A DNA stretch of 64,000 bases, taken from an uncultured Planctomycetales bacterium (GTDB lineage: Bacteria > Planctomycetota > Planctomycetia > Pirellulales > S012-138). Positions 18,781 to 27,492 of the stretch are shown here, piece by piece. Location: NCBI GenBank assembly GCA_937982665.1, contig CALJLD010000003.1, positions 15,846-79,845 on the forward strand, in the 5' to 3' direction. The notes under the pieces were generated by a model. The model worked only from the letters and a program-made list of their open reading frames with translations. It was not told where the DNA came from and did no database searches. Positions within the stretch are counted from its first letter, which is position 1, and each line of letters opens with the position of its first letter. The translations under genes were made by a program, and so were the position numbers.

Positions 18781-19203
18781 ATGACCGCCAAGAAACTGCT
18801 CCTGGTCGATGACGAAATCCACATCCTCCGCGCGACGGAATTCAAACTTGCCAAAGCAGGCTTTGATGTTCGTTGTGCGGGAGACGGCGTCGAGGCGTGG
18901 GATCAAATCCAGCAAGACGCTCCAGACATGCTGATTACGGATTTGAACATGCCGCGCATGGATGGCTTGAAATTAGTGAAGCTGCTGCGCGAGGACGAGA
19001 GGTTTGCTTCAATCCCGGTCGTGATGCTGACAGCCAAAGGCTATGAAGTGGCCAATGAGCTGATTCGTGACGAATACCGCGTCGCCCGTGTCATGACAAA
19101 GCCGTTTAGCCCCAGAGAACTCCTGGCACTTGTGCAGTCTTTGTTGCCAGCGGAAGACGACGCAGCCAACGAAACAAGCCTTGCACAAACTAGCGACAGT
19201 TAA
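18781..19203 (+). CDS. Single-domain response regulator (CheY-like)
   Basis: A 140-residue stand-alone receiver. The acidic pocket is D10, D11 and E12 ('LLLVDDE'), the phosphoacceptor is D54 in 'ITDLNMPRMDG', the signalling Thr is T84 and the conserved Lys is K107 in 'VMTKPFSP'. There is no output domain, so it must act by protein contact, as CheY or PilG-type proteins do. It follows the histidine kinase gene and precedes a STAS-domain gene by five bases, suggesting that phosphorylation is passed to motor components or to a partner-switching pathway. Confidence 0.92.
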   Translation: MTAKKLLLVDDEIHILRATEFKLAKAGFDVRCAGDGVEAWDQIQQDAPDMLITDLNMPRMDGLKLVKLLREDERFASIPVVMLTAKGYEVANELIRDEYRVARVMTKPFSPRELLALVQSLLPAEDDAANETSLAQTSDS

Positions 19204-19208
19204 GATCC

Positions 19209-19559
19209 ATGCATCTGCCCACGGAAATCTTTGGTGACGTTGTTGTCGTCCATGCGCCGGATCAACTCGGCGGCATGGAGGTTGACCAATTCGTCAACTT
19301 CCTCCGCCAAATTCATCCGAAGTGTGTTGTCTTGGATCTGGATGCCGTGGAGATCATCGATAGCGCGGGATTGACAGCGATTCTGGATGGTCAGGACCTG
19401 CTGAGAGAAGCAAGCGGCGATCTCCGCATCGCCACCAGCAACCACTGGAATCGAAAGATCCTGGAAATCACACGGCTCAGCCAGGGTTTGGAAGTTTTCG
19501 ATTCCGTCATCGAGGCCGTAAAGAGTTACCGGCAAGCACCCGCAGGAACGAATTCATGA
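19209..19559 (+). CDS. STAS-domain protein (anti-sigma factor antagonist-like)
   Basis: A 116-residue single STAS domain. The sequence 'VVLDLDAVEIIDSAGLTAI' contains the DSAGL motif with the phosphorylatable Ser at about residue 52, as in SpoIIAA and RsbV. Such proteins bind or release a kinase/anti-sigma partner according to their phosphorylation state. No RsbW-like kinase is encoded nearby, so the partner may be the neighbouring signalling proteins or lie elsewhere. The stop codon overlaps the ATG of the ATPase gene by four bases, indicating translational coupling to the secretion motor. Confidence 0.88.
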   Translation: MHLPTEIFGDVVVVHAPDQLGGMEVDQFVNFLRQIHPKCVVLDLDAVEIIDSAGLTAILDGQDLLREASGDLRIATSNHWNRKILEITRLSQGLEVFDSVIEAVKSYRQAPAGTNS

Positions 19560-21346
19560 TCGGCACCGCAGTTCCACGTCGACTGGGCGACTTATTAACC
19601 GAGAAAGGCTATCTCTCGGTTGAAGAGTTGCAGTCCGCGCTGGCCAAGCAGCGGTTGCCTGGCTTTGCGGACAAACTGCTTGGTGAGATCCTCGTCGAAA
19701 CCGAACTCTGCTCGGAAGAGCAGATCATGGAATGTCTGGCTGAAGAATATGGCCTGCCATTCGCGCGACTCGATCAGCGAATTTGCGACGCCAGCTGCAA
19801 CGACGTACTCCCGCGCGAATACATTGACGCGAACCTCGTGCTCCCGCTGTTCGTCGTCCGCGGCAAACTGACCATCGCGGTAGCGGAGATTTCCAATCTC
19901 TTCTTGATCGACGAAATCGCCAGCTTGACCGAGTTGGAAGTGCAGGTCGTCGCCGCGACGACGCGCGACATCCGTCGAATGTTGACGTCGCTACCCAACT
20001 CCAAGGTGTTTGTCATTGATGACATCATCGAGGACGCGGAAACGGCCGACGTGTTGCTGATCGAAGATACGATCGAAGACATCGGCGACATGGAAGAAAT
20101 CGCCGGTCAATCGCCGGTCATTCGTCTTGTCAACTACATCATTCATTCCGCAGTCAAAGCCGGAGCGAGTGATATTCACATTGAACCAGCGGAACGCTGC
20201 CTGCGCATTCGCAATCGCATCGATGGGCGATTGTACAAATCGCTTGAAGTTCCCAAGCACCTGGTCAACGCTGTGACCAGCCGCGTCAAAATCATGGCGT
20301 CCATGGACATTAGCGAGCGGCGGTTGCCCCAGGATGGGCGAATTCACGTATTGCTTGAAGGTCGCAAGATCGACTTGCGTGTCAGCACGTTCCCAAGCAG
20401 TCGTGGCGAAAAGACGGCCATCCGTGTTTTGGATACCAGAAGCGTCTCGCTGAACCTTGAGGACCTGGGCTTCGCGGAAGATGTGCTGAACCACTTTCAG
20501 AAAGAGATTCGTGCTCCCAACGGGATTGTGCTCGTCACAGGTCCAACCGGCAGCGGAAAGTCAACCACGCTCTACGCTGCGCTCAATAGCATCGCGACGA
20601 TGGAGAACAACGTCTGCACGGTCGAAGATCCAATCGAATACAAGCTGCCGCTTATCAACCAGTTTCAAGTCCAAGAGAAACTGAAGCTCACATTCTCAAA
20701 AGCCTTGCGGACGCTTCTCCGGCAAGACCCTGACATCATCATGGTCGGAGAAATCCGCGATGAGGACACAGTCCGTACTGCCATTCAAGCGGCACTGACA
20801 GGCCATTTGGTGCTCAGCACGCTGCACACCAACGACGCCTGCAGCGCGGTAACGCGGTTATTGAACATGGGTATTGAGCCATACCTGGTTGGTGCCGCGC
20901 TCAACGCGGTGCTGGCACAGCGATTGGTGCGACGGATTTGCCCGTCTTGTCGCCAGGCCTATGAACCGGCGCGGGCGGTTCGCAAAGCTGTGCAGAGGAT
21001 GGGTTACGAGATCGACTCGTTCTACAAGGGCGTCGGCTGCCGCCGTTGTCGGAATACAGGCTATCGCGGGCGAATTGGCATTCACGAGTTCTTGCTTCTT
21101 AATGATCGCATTCGCGATGCGATTGCCGCGCAGGCCTCCGTGCAGGAGATCCGCCGTCTGGCGATGGACAACGGGATGATCACGCTCCGTCATGATGGAT
21201 TCCGCAAGGTGCGAGAAGGCATCACCACCGTGGAAGAAGTGCTGCATGCTGCTGGCGAGTCCGCGGATATCTTCGCTGCCGAGATGGCGGAGCGGCCAGG
21301 AGATGATCCAGGCCAGGACCAGGCTGAAACTGCTGCAAATGCTTAA
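19556..21346 (+). CDS. Type II secretion / type IV pilus assembly ATPase (GspE/PilB)
   Basis: A cytoplasmic hexameric ATPase of 596 residues that powers pseudopilus or pilus extension. The N-terminal GspE-N/MshEN domain spans about 1-150 ('RRLGDLLTEKGYLSVEEL'). The catalytic domain has the Asp box region 'ASDIHIEPAERCLRIRNR', Walker A 'GPTGSGKSTT' at about 328-337, Walker B-like 'DPDIIMVGEIRD' near 392, and the His box 'LSTLHTNDA'. Two CxxC pairs ('CPSC' and 'CRRC', about 462-500) form the zinc site typical of GspE/PilB and absent from PilT. The platform-protein gene follows after 11 bases. Confidence 0.95.
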   Translation: MIGTAVPRRLGDLLTEKGYLSVEELQSALAKQRLPGFADKLLGEILVETELCSEEQIMECLAEEYGLPFARLDQRICDASCNDVLPREYIDANLVLPLFVVRGKLTIAVAEISNLFLIDEIASLTELEVQVVAATTRDIRRMLTSLPNSKVFVIDDIIEDAETADVLLIEDTIEDIGDMEEIAGQSPVIRLVNYIIHSAVKAGASDIHIEPAERCLRIRNRIDGRLYKSLEVPKHLVNAVTSRVKIMASMDISERRLPQDGRIHVLLEGRKIDLRVSTFPSSRGEKTAIRVLDTRSVSLNLEDLGFAEDVLNHFQKEIRAPNGIVLVTGPTGSGKSTTLYAALNSIATMENNVCTVEDPIEYKLPLINQFQVQEKLKLTFSKALRTLLRQDPDIIMVGEIRDEDTVRTAIQAALTGHLVLSTLHTNDACSAVTRLLNMGIEPYLVGAALNAVLAQRLVRRICPSCRQAYEPARAVRKAVQRMGYEIDSFYKGVGCRRCRNTGYRGRIGIHEFLLLNDRIRDAIAAQASVQEIRRLAMDNGMITLRHDGFRKVREGITTVEEVLHAAGESADIFAAEMAERPGDDPGQDQAETAANA

Positions 21347-21357
21347 GGAAAACAAGT

Positions 21358-22572
21358 ATGTCACAAGCACATTTAGCACAGCAGGCTGGCGGCTCCGGCG
21401 ATCAACAGCGATTCGCCACGCCTGGAGCGAATTCTCATGCGGCTTCCGCCAATTGGCCGAGTGAGGATGTCGATCTGCACGGATTCAATATTGGAGATGA
21501 CCGCGGCGAGCAGGGTTTGGCTTTGTTCGCACGCCGGATTCGCAAGACCGATGTCCTTTACGCCACCAACCAACTGGCGGTGATGGTTGAGACCGGAGTC
21601 ACTCTGGCTGAAGCGCTCTCCGCCATTATCGAGCAGGAAGAGAACCCCACTTTCCGCCAGGTGTTGTCACAAATCCGTCGCGAAGTCGAATCGGGTAATG
21701 ACTTCTCCGCGGCTCTCGCCGAGTATCCCAAAGTCTTTGATCACACTTACATCAGTTTGATTCGCGCTAGCGAAGCAACCGGTATGCTGGGCGAGATGCT
21801 GCACCGCATCTCCAACCACCTCCGCAAAGAGATTGAGGCACGGCGAAAAGTTCGCGCGGCAATGATCTATCCATGCGTGATGTTCACCATGGCCGTCGGT
21901 GTCACTGTCTTTCTGCTCACATTCGTGCTGCCGAAGTTCATGCCGTTGTTCGAGGCTCGCGGCGTCAATCTGCCGATTCCCACAAAGGTCATGCTCGCCG
22001 TTTCTCACGCCTTCGTCGATTATTGGCCGTGGTGGATTGCCAGCGCGGTCGGATTGATCGTTGGGTTCTTTGTCGCTCGCAAAACAGAACCGGGCGGCCG
22101 GATGTGGGACACGGTTAAACTCAAACTGCCAATTGTTGGCCGCGCGATTCAAAAAATTGTCTTGAGCCGAAGCGTGCGAACTCTCGGCGTCATGGTCCAG
22201 GCAGGCGTTCCAGTTTTGGAAGCCCTCAAGCTGACATCGCAAATCGCTGGTAACCGGTTATACGAAGAGACCTGGCTCCGCGTCATTGACGACGTCACCG
22301 CCGGTAAGGAAATTCACACGGCGCTGCTGGGAAGCCCTCTGTTCCCATCTACGCTGGTGCGCATGATCGCTTCTGGCGAAGAAACTGGAAAGCTGGATCA
22401 GGTGCTGCAACGCGTGAGCGACTACTACGATCAAGAAGTCGAGACTGCCGTCAAAGCGGCAACAGGGTTGATCGAGCCGATCATGATCGGAGTCATGGGC
22501 GTGATCGTAGGCGGAATTGGCCTGGGCCTGTTACTCCCCATCTTCTCCTTGAGCAGCGCGGCTGGTCATTAG
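21358..22572 (+). CDS. Type II secretion F / PilC platform protein
   Basis: A 404-residue polytopic inner-membrane protein with the duplicated T2SSF fold. The first repeat runs from about 68 to 190 ('QLAVMVETGVTLAEALSAI') and the second from about 270 to 392 ('TLGVMVQAGVPVLEALKLT'), with transmembrane helices near 175, 225 and 380. It forms the rotor-like platform on which the ATPase acts. The first 60 residues are polar and probably cytoplasmic. It is the last gene of the cluster. No prepilin peptidase, retraction ATPase or GspG-type major pseudopilin is encoded in the window, so these must lie elsewhere. Confidence 0.93.
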   Translation: MSQAHLAQQAGGSGDQQRFATPGANSHAASANWPSEDVDLHGFNIGDDRGEQGLALFARRIRKTDVLYATNQLAVMVETGVTLAEALSAIIEQEENPTFRQVLSQIRREVESGNDFSAALAEYPKVFDHTYISLIRASEATGMLGEMLHRISNHLRKEIEARRKVRAAMIYPCVMFTMAVGVTVFLLTFVLPKFMPLFEARGVNLPIPTKVMLAVSHAFVDYWPWWIASAVGLIVGFFVARKTEPGGRMWDTVKLKLPIVGRAIQKIVLSRSVRTLGVMVQAGVPVLEALKLTSQIAGNRLYEETWLRVIDDVTAGKEIHTALLGSPLFPSTLVRMIASGEETGKLDQVLQRVSDYYDQEVETAVKAATGLIEPIMIGVMGVIVGGIGLGLLLPIFSLSSAAGH

Positions 22573-23034
22573 CATCGATTGCTGATGAACCTCAACGCGA
22601 CCGTTGCTTTGTCAGACAGCGCGCAAGCGTACAGCGCAGTGTGCTCGTCAAACTGGGCGCGGCAAACTGCAAGGTCTTGAGAGCGAGAATCAGCACGCCG
22701 CCGATTTTTTCTGCGAATCACCGCGGCGGACCGGTTCTTGCTCGCACACGCAGCAATTTCCCTAGCGCGCACGCCGCAAATATCACATGAATTGTCGAGT
22801 TGTGGCATACAGGCATGAACGGTGTATTTCGCGCTAGCGCGCCCGGCGACTCGATGATTCCAAGAAACTTGACCGGCGCGGTTTCAATGTATCCGCCTCA
22901 AGGCTTCATGCTGCGCTTGCTGTGCGTGGCCTTGGCGGTCGGGTGCGCAGGCACAGAACTTAGGCCATCATTGCGGTTGGATCACTCGCCACGCGAGTGC
23001 TGCTCGACGCTTTGGCTTTCCCACGGCGAACAAC
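22573..23034. other. Intergenic region between convergent clusters
   Basis: A 462-base gap between two clusters that converge. I find no gene with a ribosome site or known product. A six-base GC stem (22698-22703 with 22724-22729) encloses a T-run, but it does not have the shape of an intrinsic terminator. A short palindrome, GCGCTAGCGC, lies near 22830. The region may hold the 3' ends of both transcripts. Confidence 0.4.
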
Positions 23035-24405
23035 CTACGCGGCGCGGTTGGCCTCTGGCTGTGCTCCAGGTTCGTCGACACACTCAATCGCTGTTTCAAA
23101 AAGCGACTTGAGCGAACAGCGCTGCCGCACGCAATCGTACATCCATGCGGAGATCTCTTGGCGCTCCGTTGGACGAGTCAGGAAGTAATCGATCTTCTCG
23201 TTCAGCTCATCAACGTTGTCATACATGATTTGCTGAGCGCCAGCGCCAAACAGTCGCTGGAGATCCTTCTTGCGGTCGCACAGGGCGAAGCCACCACTGG
23301 CTACGCAATCGATGAACTTGGACGGCGTTCCTTCGTGGATCAAACCGTTGCTGACGCAGACGTTGATCTTGGATCCGGCATACACGCCAGGCAACTCATC
23401 AAAATGATGGGCTTCGCCGGCGAACTTGAGGTTCGGATAACGCGAGAGTAATTCCCGGCTGGCTGGATCGGCAAACAGACCGAACAAGCTGACAGGCTGC
23501 TTGATGCCGCCCAGGACGGACAACCTGGCGAGCGAGTTGATCGCCGACGCCGACATCAGTCGGTAGAGATCAAAGAAAGCTGCGAAGTCCAGCTGTTGAT
23601 CCTGTATGGCGGTCGCTAACAAATCCCAAGTCGACTTGTGAAGTTGGTTTGCTTTGGTAGCACAGATGTTTTCGATCAAGCTGCGCGATTTCGCTTCTTG
23701 ATAACGCGGATCATCTTCCAACAGCTTCAAGTAAATATTGCCCACGAAGCTGACGTCCGCTTTGGCCGGCATGCTGCTTGCTTTCGCGCCAGCATCCAGG
23801 AATGCTTTGTACGTGGCGACGGGATGCCAGCGAACTCGCGCCGCATCGACGATCCCCAGCCCATGCAGCATGGCCACCTGGCCGCTGTCCCAAGCGATGT
23901 GCTTGAGATTCGGATGTCGCATCAGTTCGCCGAACCACGGCGGCGGAGCTGGGACGCCAGACGAGTTTGCGTCCTGCTCAGATGACTTCGCATAGCGTGC
24001 GCACTGCCGGCGCGCGCGAAATCGCGCGAACAGCGAATTGCCGAACACGGCTTCGCGACTTCCGCCCCAGCCATTGGGTTTCGGCTCAAAGAACGTGGTC
24101 ACCGCCCAGAGCGGATCATCCCACAAACAAATGAGCGGAATGCCCTGGTTCAACAGTTCTGGAAGATCAACCAAGGCCAACAGCAGATAATTGAAGTTGG
24201 CCGAGAGCATGGCGTCCGGCTTGGCCGCGCGAATCTTTCGCAGCATGCCGGCGGGATCTTCCGTGACTTCGGAAAGCCGCACCTGCATGACCTCCACATC
24301 GAGCGATTCCAGCACCTGAACCATCTCGCGCAGCCGCAGCAGCATCAACGTTTCCCAAGGTCCGGAAAATCCGTCGTTGCAGAAGAAAACAAAACGGCGT
24401 TTCAT
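23035..24405 (-). CDS. CgeB-like glycosyltransferase
   Basis: A 456-residue protein resembling the CgeB/YkvP group of GT-B glycosyltransferases. The N-terminal half has a Rossmann-like pattern ('RKIRAAKPDAMLSANFNYL', 'GIPLICLWDDPLWAV'). The C-terminal half contains 'KINVCVSNGLIHEGTPSKF' followed by 'DCVASGGFALCDRKKDLQR', which matches the donor-binding segment of that group. AAGGAAGG precedes the ATG. It is the last gene of an eight-gene minus-strand operon, 32 bases after the aminotransferase gene, and is the likely step that transfers the finished sugar to an acceptor. Confidence 0.75.
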   Translation of the reverse strand: MKRRFVFFCNDGFSGPWETLMLLRLREMVQVLESLDVEVMQVRLSEVTEDPAGMLRKIRAAKPDAMLSANFNYLLLALVDLPELLNQGIPLICLWDDPLWAVTTFFEPKPNGWGGSREAVFGNSLFARFRARRQCARYAKSSEQDANSSGVPAPPPWFGELMRHPNLKHIAWDSGQVAMLHGLGIVDAARVRWHPVATYKAFLDAGAKASSMPAKADVSFVGNIYLKLLEDDPRYQEAKSRSLIENICATKANQLHKSTWDLLATAIQDQQLDFAAFFDLYRLMSASAINSLARLSVLGGIKQPVSLFGLFADPASRELLSRYPNLKFAGEAHHFDELPGVYAGSKINVCVSNGLIHEGTPSKFIDCVASGGFALCDRKKDLQRLFGAGAQQIMYDNVDELNEKIDYFLTRPTERQEISAWMYDCVRQRCSLKSLFETAIECVDEPGAQPEANRAA

Positions 24406-24437
24406 CGGACACCTTCCTTGGTCATTGTCCGGCGCGC

Positions 24438-25607
24438 TTAGGCCGCCTGATCTCGTTGTTCGTCACGAACATCGTGGTCGCTGAGAATCTTGTCCAGCGT
24501 TGCGACCACACGATCAACGTCCGCCAATTCCATGCGCGGGTAGAACGGCAGCGAAATGGTTTGGCTGCCAATCCGCTCGGCGATGGGAAACTCACCGCCA
24601 ACGAATCCAAACCGCTCTTTGAAATAAGTCAGCAAGTGAATCGCGCGATAGTTGATAGTGACGCCGATCCCCCGCGCCTGCAGTTCCAGGAGAATATCGT
24701 CGCGATGTTCGGCAGGAACCCAAACGGTTTGCAAGTGTCGAGCGTGTTTCACGCCTGGCAAATCGCGTGGGCCGGCGACGCCAATCTCGTTGAGCCGCTG
24801 CTGGTAATGTTGAGCCAGGCGTTCGCGGCGCTCCCAATTCTCTTCCAGGCGATCCAACTGCGGACGCAGGAGGGCTGCCTGAAGGTTGTCCATGTTGTAC
24901 TTCCAACCGAAGCTGACCATGTCCCAATGCGTGTAGCCTTCGCGAGCGCGATCGGCCGCGTTCTTGGTCATGCCATGCAGGCGGAGAAGTTTGAGTCGAT
25001 CGGCCAATGCGTCGTCGTTGGTGGCGATCGCGCCCCCTTCGCCACAGGTCAGGTTCTTCGTGGCGTAGAAAGAGAAGCAAGCGGCTTCCGCGATGCCTGC
25101 CGGGCCGGAACCATCTCGCTGCCCTTCCACACAATGGGCCGCGTCTTCAATCAGTTTGAGATTGTGTTCGTCCGCGAGATTGCGCAGCGTTCGCATGTCA
25201 CACATCTGCCCATAAAGATGGACAGGCATGATCGCTTTGGTGCGGGGCGTGATCGCGGCGGCGACTTTGGAGACATCGAGATTGCCGGTCTCTGGTTCGA
25301 CGTCCACAAAGACGGGAATCGCCCCAGCTTGGATGATGGCCGTGGCCGTGGCGATGAACGTCAGCGGTGTGGTGATGACCTCGTCACCGGGTCCAATGCC
25401 CAGGCCTTCCAGCGAGATGTGGAGTGCGGCCGTGCAACTGGTCACGGCGACAACACGTTTGCAGCCGAGATAGTCCGCCAGTTCCTGTTCAAAAGCGGCA
25501 ACCGTTTCGCCGGTCGTGAGAATCGGATCGCCCAACGCCTGGGTTATCGCTTGAATCTCAGCGGGGCCGAGGTCGTGACGGTAGAACGGGATGGGCGTGG
25601 GTTTCAT
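24438..25607 (-). CDS. DegT/DnrJ/EryC1/StrS family sugar aminotransferase
   Basis: A 389-residue PLP-dependent aminotransferase that adds an amino group to a keto-sugar nucleotide. 'VAVTSCTAALHISLEGLGI' is the PLP phosphate-binding region, 'LIEDAAHCVEG' holds the Asp that contacts the pyridine nitrogen, and K184 in 'FSFYATKNLTCGEGGAI' is the Schiff-base Lys. It resembles PseC/ArnB-type 4-aminotransferases. The substrate is probably the product of the dehydratase encoded just upstream. No ribosome site is visible before the ATG, and the 146-base gap to the dehydratase gene contains a palindromic repeat, unlike the tight spacing in the rest of the operon. Confidence 0.9.
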   Translation of the reverse strand: MKPTPIPFYRHDLGPAEIQAITQALGDPILTTGETVAAFEQELADYLGCKRVVAVTSCTAALHISLEGLGIGPGDEVITTPLTFIATATAIIQAGAIPVFVDVEPETGNLDVSKVAAAITPRTKAIMPVHLYGQMCDMRTLRNLADEHNLKLIEDAAHCVEGQRDGSGPAGIAEAACFSFYATKNLTCGEGGAIATNDDALADRLKLLRLHGMTKNAADRAREGYTHWDMVSFGWKYNMDNLQAALLRPQLDRLEENWERRERLAQHYQQRLNEIGVAGPRDLPGVKHARHLQTVWVPAEHRDDILLELQARGIGVTINYRAIHLLTYFKERFGFVGGEFPIAERIGSQTISLPFYPRMELADVDRVVATLDKILSDHDVRDEQRDQAA

Positions 25608-25642
25608 GCGGTTGATAGTGTGAGCGAGTTCTCGCCGACGTT

Positions 25643-25713
25643 CGTCATTCCCGCGCAGGCGGGAATCCAGTCAACATTGGCCTCCCTGGATTCCCGCCTG
25701 CGCGGGCATGACG
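25643..25713. repeat. Long palindromic intergenic repeat (REP/MITE-like hairpin)
   Basis: Two 28-base arms at 25643-25670 and 25686-25713 are inverted copies with one mismatch, separated by 15 bases. Each arm is itself a small palindrome around CCCGCGCAGGCGGG. The core ATTCCCGCGCAGGCGGGAAT is a motif I recognise as widespread in intergenic regions of many bacteria. It lies inside an otherwise tightly packed operon, between the dehydratase stop and the aminotransferase start, and could fold into a stable hairpin in the mRNA. It is not the same repeat as the ends of the RAYT element near 44.4-45.1 kb. Confidence 0.9.
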
Positions 25714-25753
25714 GGAACTTGTGCGTCCTGGCAAAGGAATGACGGAGACGGAT

Positions 25754-26785
25754 CTACGCCGCCTTGCGATGGGCGGGAGCGGGCGGTGCCGGCGTATCAC
25801 GGGTCCACAATTGATGCTGCCAGCGCGCCGGGTTGTTGACGTACCACTCGATGGTTTGTTGCAACGCGTCTTCAAACGATGTGCTTGGGTTCCAGCCAAT
25901 CAAGCGCTCGGCCTTGGCACAATCGGCCGTATGGCGAAAGACCTGGCCGGGGCGATCGCCCACGCAGTTGATCAGGCTCTTGGGTTTGTCGAGCGCTTCC
26001 AACACGGCGTGAGCAATCTCCAGCACGCTTAAGTGCGATTGCGCGCCCAGGTTAATGGCTTCACCGGCGACCTGGTTGATGTCGCAGTGCAAAATCTTGT
26101 CGAGCCCCTGGCACGTATCGCGCACGAACGTGAAATCGCGCATGGCTTCACCACGCCCATGTACCGGCAAGCTCTCACCGGAGAGCGCGTTGGTGATGAA
26201 CCGTGGGATGACTTTTTCGATGTGCTGCTTCGGCCCGAACTGATTGAAGGGGCGAATGATGACCGCCGGCAAATCGTACGTGCACCAATACGAATAGACC
26301 AAACGGTCGGCGCCGGCCTTCGCGCTGGCGTAAGGGCTCATCGGCAGCAGCGGATGATCTTCGTCCATGCGAACCGATTGGGCGCTGCCGTAGACTTCGG
26401 AAGTCGAAATGTGAATGAAGCGTTCGACCGTGTCCTGATGCTTCAAGATGGCGTTGGCGACAACTTGCGTACCCAGCACATCCGTCTGGAAGAACTGGTA
26501 GTTGTCGTAGATGGAGCGCGTGACGTGCGATTCCGCGGCGAAGTGCACAACCATGTCGGAGCGCGCTACGAGCGTTTCGACCATCGCGGCGTTGCAGACG
26601 TTGCCGTACCAGAACTCCAGTCGCCCACCGCTCTCGCGATAGTCGACCGGCAGGTTTTCAACGTTGCCGGCATAGGTCAACGTATCCAACACCAGCAGCC
26701 GGTAATCCGGATACTTGTTGTAGAGGTAATCGACAAAGTTACTGCCGATGAAGCCTGCACCGCCGGTGATCAATAGCGTCTTCAT
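25754..26785 (-). CDS. NAD-dependent sugar-nucleotide 4,6-dehydratase (RmlB-like)
   Basis: A 343-residue short-chain dehydrogenase/reductase of the extended type. 'MKTLLITGGAGFIGSNFVD' has the GxxGxxG NAD-binding loop, 'STSEVYG' the catalytic Ser/Thr-Glu region and 'SPYASAKAGADRLV' the YxxxK motif. It is closest in appearance to dTDP-glucose 4,6-dehydratase, although no rmlA, rmlC or rmlD gene is nearby, so the nucleotide sugar may differ. The ATG at 26785 overlaps the WbqC stop by four bases (ATGA). It would make the 4-keto-6-deoxy intermediate used by the aminotransferase encoded next. Confidence 0.9.
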   Translation of the reverse strand: MKTLLITGGAGFIGSNFVDYLYNKYPDYRLLVLDTLTYAGNVENLPVDYRESGGRLEFWYGNVCNAAMVETLVARSDMVVHFAAESHVTRSIYDNYQFFQTDVLGTQVVANAILKHQDTVERFIHISTSEVYGSAQSVRMDEDHPLLPMSPYASAKAGADRLVYSYWCTYDLPAVIIRPFNQFGPKQHIEKVIPRFITNALSGESLPVHGRGEAMRDFTFVRDTCQGLDKILHCDINQVAGEAINLGAQSHLSVLEIAHAVLEALDKPKSLINCVGDRPGQVFRHTADCAKAERLIGWNPSTSFEDALQQTIEWYVNNPARWQHQLWTRDTPAPPAPAHRKAA

Positions 26786-27486
26786 GTACAAAGAATCTCC
26801 AGGCTGTGAGGTCCGCAGTTGAGCAACAGGTCGAGAATCGACAGGTGCGAGACAAAGGGTCCGTGCAACTGCCGATACTCCGGATGGTGGTAGTCTTGAT
26901 ACTCCAGCGTGATGCCATGCTGGGCAAAAACCGTTTCGTCGATGTAGTCTCGTCCGGCGGCGCCTTCAAAGAAGTGATTGGCGCCAATGGCCTGGCAAAT
27001 GTTGACCAGACGCTCCGTGGCGCGCCCCTCTGTGTTGAGCTCAGAGGAAAGTACGATCCTTCGTTTCAGCCCCAGCCGCGCAAGGACTTCCTGCAGTGCA
27101 AAGACATTCAAGTCCAGCAGGAAGTCCCACTCCGTTTCGAATATCTTGTGCAGCAAGTCCTCATGTTCTGAGAAGCATGCCGCTTTGGAATAGCTTTGTT
27201 TGACGGTGGCCAGTTGTTTGCGCGACCAGTTGCGCGAGTTGTCAACGCGGACCTCGCGAATGATTGCACCCAGCGCACCTTTGGTTTGCACCGGGACGGT
27301 CAGCCACTTCACTCCGGCTGCTGTCTTGATCCGGTTGCGATTTCGCCACGAGTTCTTATCAAACTGGGCATCGTCATACAAGACGAAGGTGTCCGACCGG
27401 TGAATCTGCGCAATGTAGCCCAGCCAAGGCAGGAAGCTTGGTTGGAGAATGCCGGCGATATGTGTCTTGCTATCAACCGTGGACAT
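26782..27486 (-). CDS. WbqC-like family protein
   Basis: A 234-residue cytoplasmic protein of the WbqC-like family, found in many O-antigen and surface-glycan clusters but without an established reaction. The N-terminus 'GILQPSFLPWLGYIAQIHR' followed by 'FVLYDDAQFDKNSWRNRNR' is characteristic. 'YIDETVFAQHGITLEYQDY' near the C-terminus is also typical. It starts six bases after the asparagine-synthase gene stop and overlaps the dehydratase gene by four bases, so it is embedded in the sugar operon. It may act on the amidated or aminated sugar. Confidence 0.88.
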   Translation of the reverse strand: MSTVDSKTHIAGILQPSFLPWLGYIAQIHRSDTFVLYDDAQFDKNSWRNRNRIKTAAGVKWLTVPVQTKGALGAIIREVRVDNSRNWSRKQLATVKQSYSKAACFSEHEDLLHKIFETEWDFLLDLNVFALQEVLARLGLKRRIVLSSELNTEGRATERLVNICQAIGANHFFEGAAGRDYIDETVFAQHGITLEYQDYHHPEYRQLHGPFVSHLSILDLLLNCGPHSLEILCT

Positions 27487-27492
27487 GATGCG

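Noticed and set aside
22690..22735. Intrinsic terminator after the secretion cluster
   Set aside because: A six-base GC stem exists but the T-run is in the loop, not after the stem.
22800..23111. 103-codon plus-strand frame with a signal-like segment
   Set aside because: It runs into the end of the convergent glycosyltransferase gene, has no ribosome site, and ends without a folded domain.
25643..25713. CRISPR-like repeat
   Set aside because: Only one inverted pair with a short loop; no direct repeats, spacers or cas genes.
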